Assembly: GCA_017506865.1 (NCBI GenBank)
Contig: JAFCMP010000346.1
Coordinates: forward strand, 682,001 to 746,000
Source: Tribonema minus
Taxonomy: Eukaryota; Sar; Xanthophyceae; Tribonematales; Tribonemataceae
Reading direction: 5' to 3'
DNA length: 64,000 bases
Part shown: positions 58,756 to 64,000 of the stretch, one piece after another
How positions within the stretch are numbered: position 1 is the first letter of the stretch
Layout: each line of letters starts with the position of its first letter
Notes under the pieces: generated by a model
Told to the model about the DNA's origin: nothing
What the model saw: the letters and a program-made list of their open reading frames with translations, nothing else
Databases searched by the model: none
Translations under genes and position numbers: made by a program

Positions 58756-59416
58756 GAGAGGGAGTGAACAAACTACAGAAATGTTCATCGAGAGCACAGA
58801 CATGCATGCATATATGTATAGTATGGGGGCGCCACAATAAATGCAATTGTAACAACTCCGTACACGGCATACAGCTGAATCAGATTGACATGCATGAGTC
58901 ATGACGCACGCCCTAGCCTGAGGGTTAAGGTTTGACTGATGACGTACATGAGTGAACGCTGGTCTGAGTCAGGTGAGTAGTACCCTTTACTGGCATCAGC
59001 TCATGGTCTATCACTACACACAAGTCTCAAGGTCTGTGAGCAAGACCGCCCTCCTGAGGAGGTTCCACCTCCGCATCAGCCAGCACCAAGTGCTACAGAG
59101 TATCTGCCCCATTTCGGAGCCACCTCACCACCAGCTGAGCACTCAGCAGGAGCTGTCAGCTGTTCAGGTGTGTGTCTCCAACTCGTTGGCACCTCAAGTC
59201 TGTGTGCTTACTCTGGCAGGACAGAGCACTTAGCCAAGGCAAGGTGTCCCTTGACAGCACGATGGCAACCCTTCATCACCAGCCAGCACATGCGCGGCTA
59301 ACAGCACCATGACACACACACACACACATTGCGTAAACAGCAACTTCAGTGACATAAGAAGCCTGTGGCACACATGTTGTCTGCAGCGTTCACATTTTAA
59401 GTATGTATTCACACAA

Positions 59417-59528
59417 TAATGGTGCTACTGCAGCCATACGTGGAAGTCCGACAACAAACTTGAAGGCTTTCCAATCCCTGACGGAAGCAAGGTATCTGTA
59501 CACACCAGACACATGCTTGCCTTGTAAA
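59417..59528 (+). repeat. Dispersed repeat, copy 2 (plus orientation)
   Basis: Partner of 56821-56940. They share GGAAGTCC, ACAACAAA, CCTGACGGA and ACACACCA in order. The intervening and flanking sequence (56.94-60.4 kb) otherwise shows no gene. Confidence 0.65.
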
Positions 59529-60515
59529 GTAACAGATGTGCGTCATCACTGCAACATTGTCCTGAGCGCTAGGTGTGAACTCTGCTCGCTGAGTTCCATG
59601 GTATCATGACAGCACACAAAGTGTTACTTCAGCTCTTGTGTGATGAGGCGCCAATGCAATACTTGCACTTTGATGCTGATGCCCGCGGGCGGTTGAAGCT
59701 CTTAGGGTTTTGTTCCTTTGCGACCTGCCTTTGCTCGCAGCAACCCCATGTTCGTTTGCCCGTACGAATGCCTCAGCGCTGCTGGCAATGTCACAGTTAC
59801 TGTCCTTCAAATGTGCACATTGCTTTTCCTGTATGCGCCTTCACTCTTTTGTGAGCTCCGCTTCTGGGATAGCCGGCGAGCTTGAGTAACGGCATTGAAC
59901 TCATGGAATCCATTTATCCAAGCTGTTTGGTCCTCCTGCGCATTGCCAAGATATCAAGTCAGCTTGTCAATCTCTTAGGTTCCTATAATGTGAGCAGCAG
60001 AGAGTGAAGGCTGTGCCATGTGGCATACTGCAGCTTTTCTTATCAGCCAGTACGTAGGCAGCAGTACGTAGGCAGCAGTTCCAATGCCACAGTGCAACAT
60101 GTGCGAGTGAAGCCGTGTAGGGATCAAGATGCGCTTGTTGACTTGTGCGGGATCCTCTGTCATGTCCTGCAGCTGCGTGAGTTGCTTCAGGGGTGCTCCG
60201 TGATATCAATTGACCGAATTGACAACCGAGAAGTGCTTGCTGCAGCATCATCAGTGATTCATCACATCGTGAAGTTCAAGTTCTGTTACAGAAACGCGCA
60301 ACAAGCACCCTTTCGGCCTTGCGCAAGCCCTCGGCCTGCCTGAGGTTGTCAAGCACCTTGACCTCCACCTCTCCACCTGATCGCCATCACATGAGTCTCT
60401 CACTTAAAAAAAAAACGAAACGTCACTTGAACTCCGCGGTAACGGAAATTAGGGTGTGTCACTTGAACTCCGCGGTAACGGAAATTAGGGTGTGCTTTGC
60501 GCAAGAGATACTCAC

Positions 60516-62949
60516 CGGTGTATTTAGATCCCAATCCACGGACAACTCTTGCTTGTTCGCGAAGAACCAGTTTATGTTGGTGACGCGTGTGAACTGGTAC
60601 GCCAACGACTGCCATGCGGCAGCAATCCACTCGGGCTGGCCAACAGCAGGGAGGAATGCCAGCAGCAGCCATGTGGATTAGTGCGGTGATGTGCTCGTGC
60701 AGATTCTACTTCGGGAAGTAGCAGACTAAGTGCAGGAAGAGGTTGGTCAATGGCTGCCGAAATGTCACGCAACATGCCTCCATGGTGTTCAATACATAGC
60801 TGCAACTTGAACCCGTCAAGCGCGGCCAGGTAGGAACTTCTTGAAGACAAGCATGCTGCAGACTCACTTTTGCCGTAGCACACCTCAGATCTTGCTCATG
60901 CATTCAGGCAGGATTCCAAATGACATGCTACTTGTGTTACAGGAGCACACTAGATCAAAGTACATGCTTGTTTAATACATACAGCAAGTGCCAGATCGGT
61001 GATGTTGAATGGCAGTTCTGACCTCATTCTATAACGCAGCTAGGCATCTTAGTCTGGTGATTTGATGTGGCTGATACGTGCAGCGATATGCAAACGCACT
61101 ATGTAGCACTTCAAAAGCATTAAAGGCATCATAAAGCACTTGAAGACCATGACAATGAAGCAGTGCCACTGGCACACAAACTTGGCACCGTCCTGCAAGC
61201 GTCACTGGCACAATAAGCACACTCACCTTGCCCCCACAGTAGCCGGTGGTTCCCATCTCAGCCATGCACAACGTCTGATCGCTCGGAATGAATGCGGTAA
61301 CCTACGTGCTCAAGATGCAATAACACAAACAAAGCAGAAGCCCATGTGAATCTGGCAGCACCACCTGCACACGCTGTCAGTGCTGTCAGGTGAAAGTAGA
61401 CTTTCAACCACGTCACTGTGAGCTGAAGTGCCACAGCAGCAAGCAGACCGCAGCAGACTTCAGCACTTGAGGATCAAACATGCATCAAGTCATCATGCTG
61501 CTGTTGCAGACAGTGTGAATGTGGCAGTGGTGTGAATTGTTTTCATATTTGCGCTAGGAGCTTTATCAGTAGATTTGGCGGGTAGTGTGGCCCAGCAAGC
61601 TACATCAGCAGCGCTGTGCACATATTCGCATACTTCGAAGTATGTTTTGAAGTATGTTTTTGCTTTGCCATCTCTTAAGGCGTCATGTGCCTGTGCACGG
61701 TGAGGAAAACTCAGGAAGGCACATGGTCTTGAACTTCTGTCGGTCAACGTGTGCAAAGGCGCTAGCAACATTGGCAGGCTGGCTGTTTGCTCGCCTTACT
61801 GCTGAGACCTCACTTCATTCAGTTAAGGTAGAGGTTGAGATAAGCTCCGCCATTACTGTAGTGCCCCCCTATGGTCGGTGGTGGATATCAAGTGATGGGT
61901 ACGTCACAGGAGGCAGTAAGAAACAGGGCTAGGGTAAGGGTTATGTACAGGTGCTGCTTGATGCATGCTGCAGGCATTGCACCAGCTCCAGTAGTACACA
62001 CGTATATCAGCAGGATGTGCTAGTGGTGCCACAAACATGTCCGTTGAAATTGTCACCTTTGCTTAATTGCTTGAGATGCACATACCTGGTCGTAGAATTG
62101 TCCATATATGGATGCCAGTGGCCTCATGGTAGTGTAGCTGACACCGCACAGGTTGTACGCTGAGACGCAGACCTGCTCACACGCATGAGGAACAGATCAG
62201 CAAAGCGCATTCAGATAACACATTTCACATTCAACACCTCGGAGAGTCTATGTGAAGTAGATGCTCCACATGGGAAGGGGAAATTTAAACAGAATTTGGC
62301 AGGCGAAGCGCCTTCCAGTTTCCAGTTTGTGACAGATGACATGCTTCAGTGACTCGTTGATACGACAGAAGGTGTAGGTGCGTAGTGTACTATTGAGCAC
62401 AGACAAGCAAAAATGGACAGATGCAAATCATCGGCAACACACTGCTTGAAGTTTCCCATACGGCAGCACTTGACTCAATGCTATGCCAAGTATGCTGGCG
62501 TGTTGCAGCATGCACACATTATTGACACACGCATTTAAATTGAGCAGAACTCAATGAATTAACGGCATCACAGCCGTTGGTACTACTATTGGTAGTACGC
62601 TGGCAGTGGTTGTGAAACATGACAACCTTGTCAGAACAACCAACTGCATAAAATCGTGGGCAGTGGCTACCAGTGGGTCGTTTGAGAAAACTGTCTTCCG
62701 CCACATGATGGACATTCAGTGACGGCAAAGGGCCGCAAGGATCATGATGCATGTACTGCTTGGTTACGAGCACCATGCACCACACACAGTTACAGTCAGT
62801 AAGCACAAACAGAGTTCACAAACATGGCGATGACTCTGGTACAGGTGTACTCTGTTTGTCTCGCCTACCTGGTCAACGTACTGTGCGCCCACGTAGAACT
62901 CCTTCAGCGGTGTTTGGTCGCCACCTGAATTCTTCATGGCATAACTCAA
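60516..62949 (-). CDS. GH26-C: C-terminal half of a third GH26-like glycosidase
   Basis: Four exons: 62949-62869 (or acceptor at 62944), 62172-62086, 61301-61227, 60635-60516, together 121 codons, all open. They correspond to GH26-A residues about 781-903: SYAMKNSGGDQ with FYVGAQYVDQ, VCVSAYNLCGVSY, CMAEMGTTGYCGGK (nucleophile Glu in AEM), and PEWIAAAWQSLAYQFTRVTN with WFFANKQ. The exons with the acid/base HEFNG motif, Cys modules and signal peptide are not seen in the remaining kilobase to the right, so they lie beyond the window or are missing. The intron at the W-FF position present in A and B is absent here. If the 60515 donor is not used, reading ends at a TGA 57 bp on. Two direct copies of a 36-bp unit (AACTCCGCGGTAACGG) follow at 60423-60495. 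Confidence 0.82.
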
Positions 62950-64000
62950 CTGCAAAGGACAAAGCAAGGACTAGGATGAAGGGCACGTCAAGGGTTGGTC
63001 GTCGGTGGCGGCAGCAGAGCTTCTTGCACTCAACCTATTGCCGCTGCAGCACTACCTTGATTCATTGCACGAAAACCGTACTGTTCCCACAGAGTTATCA
63101 CACTTCCAATATACATGGACATGCTGGTATTTTCAAGCGGGTATGCATTCGTGCGTATCGTCGCCACTGCTCACCAATCAGCGCACTTCGCTGACTTGCC
63201 CCTCCACATTGGGAACACAAAGAAGCTGCGACCTTCTGGCGCTGCCTCTTCAGCGCGCGTGCGCAGGAAGAGCTTACTGCTTGCAGCGTATTGGCGCATG
63301 GCTAGGGTTGCCGACCAGCGTATAATGGGATTTCCTATATGGCGTATAACGTATAATTATAACGTATATATAATCTATACTGCGTATAGCAACGTGTTAA
63401 TTGGCCAAAATCTGAAGACAACCTCCGATTGAATTTTTTTTTCTTTACGCACAACAGTGCCAATCGTCAAGAGTCCAGAACACCCGTCATATTCTACTAA
63501 TTCAAGCATACCTGGAAGTTAGCAGCATTGCCACTTGTTCAACTTTGCTGCCACACCAAACAACCAGCATTAATGTATGCACCCACGCATTCAGTGTATG
63601 CGCCTTCAGCACCAGATCTCAACACGATGCCAGGCTTGTTCTTGTGAATAAATAATGCACAAACAGTGGTGCTGCAGATGTCATGGCATAGCAATTGCCA
63701 ATGCACACGGTCAGACTCAGGTGCATCACAGCCAGTCACCAGCAGCAGTTCAAACACCCAGTATGTGGCAATGCAGTGCATGCTTTGATTCATCTCAACA
63801 GTACTGTTCACCAGGCATCAAGCGCGACATCAAAATTAATCCCTTCAACATGACTGTTTTTTACATCAATTCCATGGGATTCCATTTTGAATGGCGTTTT
63901 CCGCTGTCAGGGCTTAAGAGCGCGAAAAACAAAATTCAACATTGAGTTGAAGTTCCGGGAAGTTCGGTTCGTCACTTGCACGACCTCAGCACACACGCCA
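62950..64000. other. Right end of window, probably a GH26-C intron
   Basis: No exon matching the expected preceding GH26 segment (WYPW...YKHVV) is found. The only notable feature is a TA-rich self-complementary stretch at about 63315-63395 with repeated GTATAA/TTATAC motifs. Confidence 0.5.

Noticed and set aside
63515-63560. Candidate upstream exon of GH26-C ending ANFQ then GTATGC
   Set aside because: The frame that resembles GH26-B is blocked by a stop 9 codons upstream with no suitable acceptor; the other frames show no similarity.

Overview
This window is intron-rich nuclear DNA from a eukaryote, most likely a unicellular alga or related protist. The evidence is many short exons (24 to 690 bp) with GT-AG and occasional GC-AG junctions, introns mostly of several hundred bp, near-balanced base composition with long poly-C runs, and short TTAGGG-type telomere-like motifs scattered inside introns. 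The species cannot be named from the sequence; a prasinophyte-type green alga (for example Pyramimonadales) is a guess only. There is no prokaryotic operon structure, CRISPR array or rRNA.

I rebuilt six protein-coding loci by hand, joining exons so that reading phase is kept at every junction. From left to right: (1) a calcyphosin-like EF-hand gene on the minus strand (6368 to 76, running off the left edge); (2) divergent from it across about 180 bp, a LAMTOR3/MP1 homologue on the plus strand (6550-8802), a subunit of the Ragulator complex; (3) a B-box plus DUF2009 (UPF0652) gene on the plus strand (9518-15210); (4-6) three paralogous GH26-like glycoside hydrolase genes in head-to-tail order on the minus strand. 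GH26-A (34885 to 17719) is a secreted 905-residue protein with five cysteine-rich modules, Pro/Thr linkers and a C-terminal catalytic domain. GH26-B (51598 to 39767) is 428 residues with one cysteine module. GH26-C (62949 to about 60516) shows only the 3' half, its 5' part lying beyond the window or lost. A GH26 exon relic lies near 58.7 kb. The three paralogues look like a tandemly expanded secreted polysaccharide-degrading or wall-modifying family.

The 8.9 kb between GH26-B and GH26-C looks like accessory or mobile DNA. It holds two large imperfect palindromes with decayed coding arms, a small EsV-1-7-like cysteine-motif ORF and a dispersed repeat. A roughly 0.9 kb terminal-inverted-repeat element sits in a GH26-B intron. 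Two intergenic stretches (15.2-17.7 and 34.9-39.8 kb) have no gene I can support.

The most unusual feature is recurrent: at eight exon borders in three genes (DUF2009, GH26-A, GH26-B), the edge of an exon with its adjoining splice site has been copied one to three times into the neighbouring intron. In the DUF2009 gene all five base differences between the copies of a 12-codon exon end are synonymous. Together with many non-coding intronic tandem duplications, arrays built on a GAGCGCTGC-like core, and intron presence/absence differences between GH26 paralogues, this points to active local duplication that reshapes introns and splice sites.
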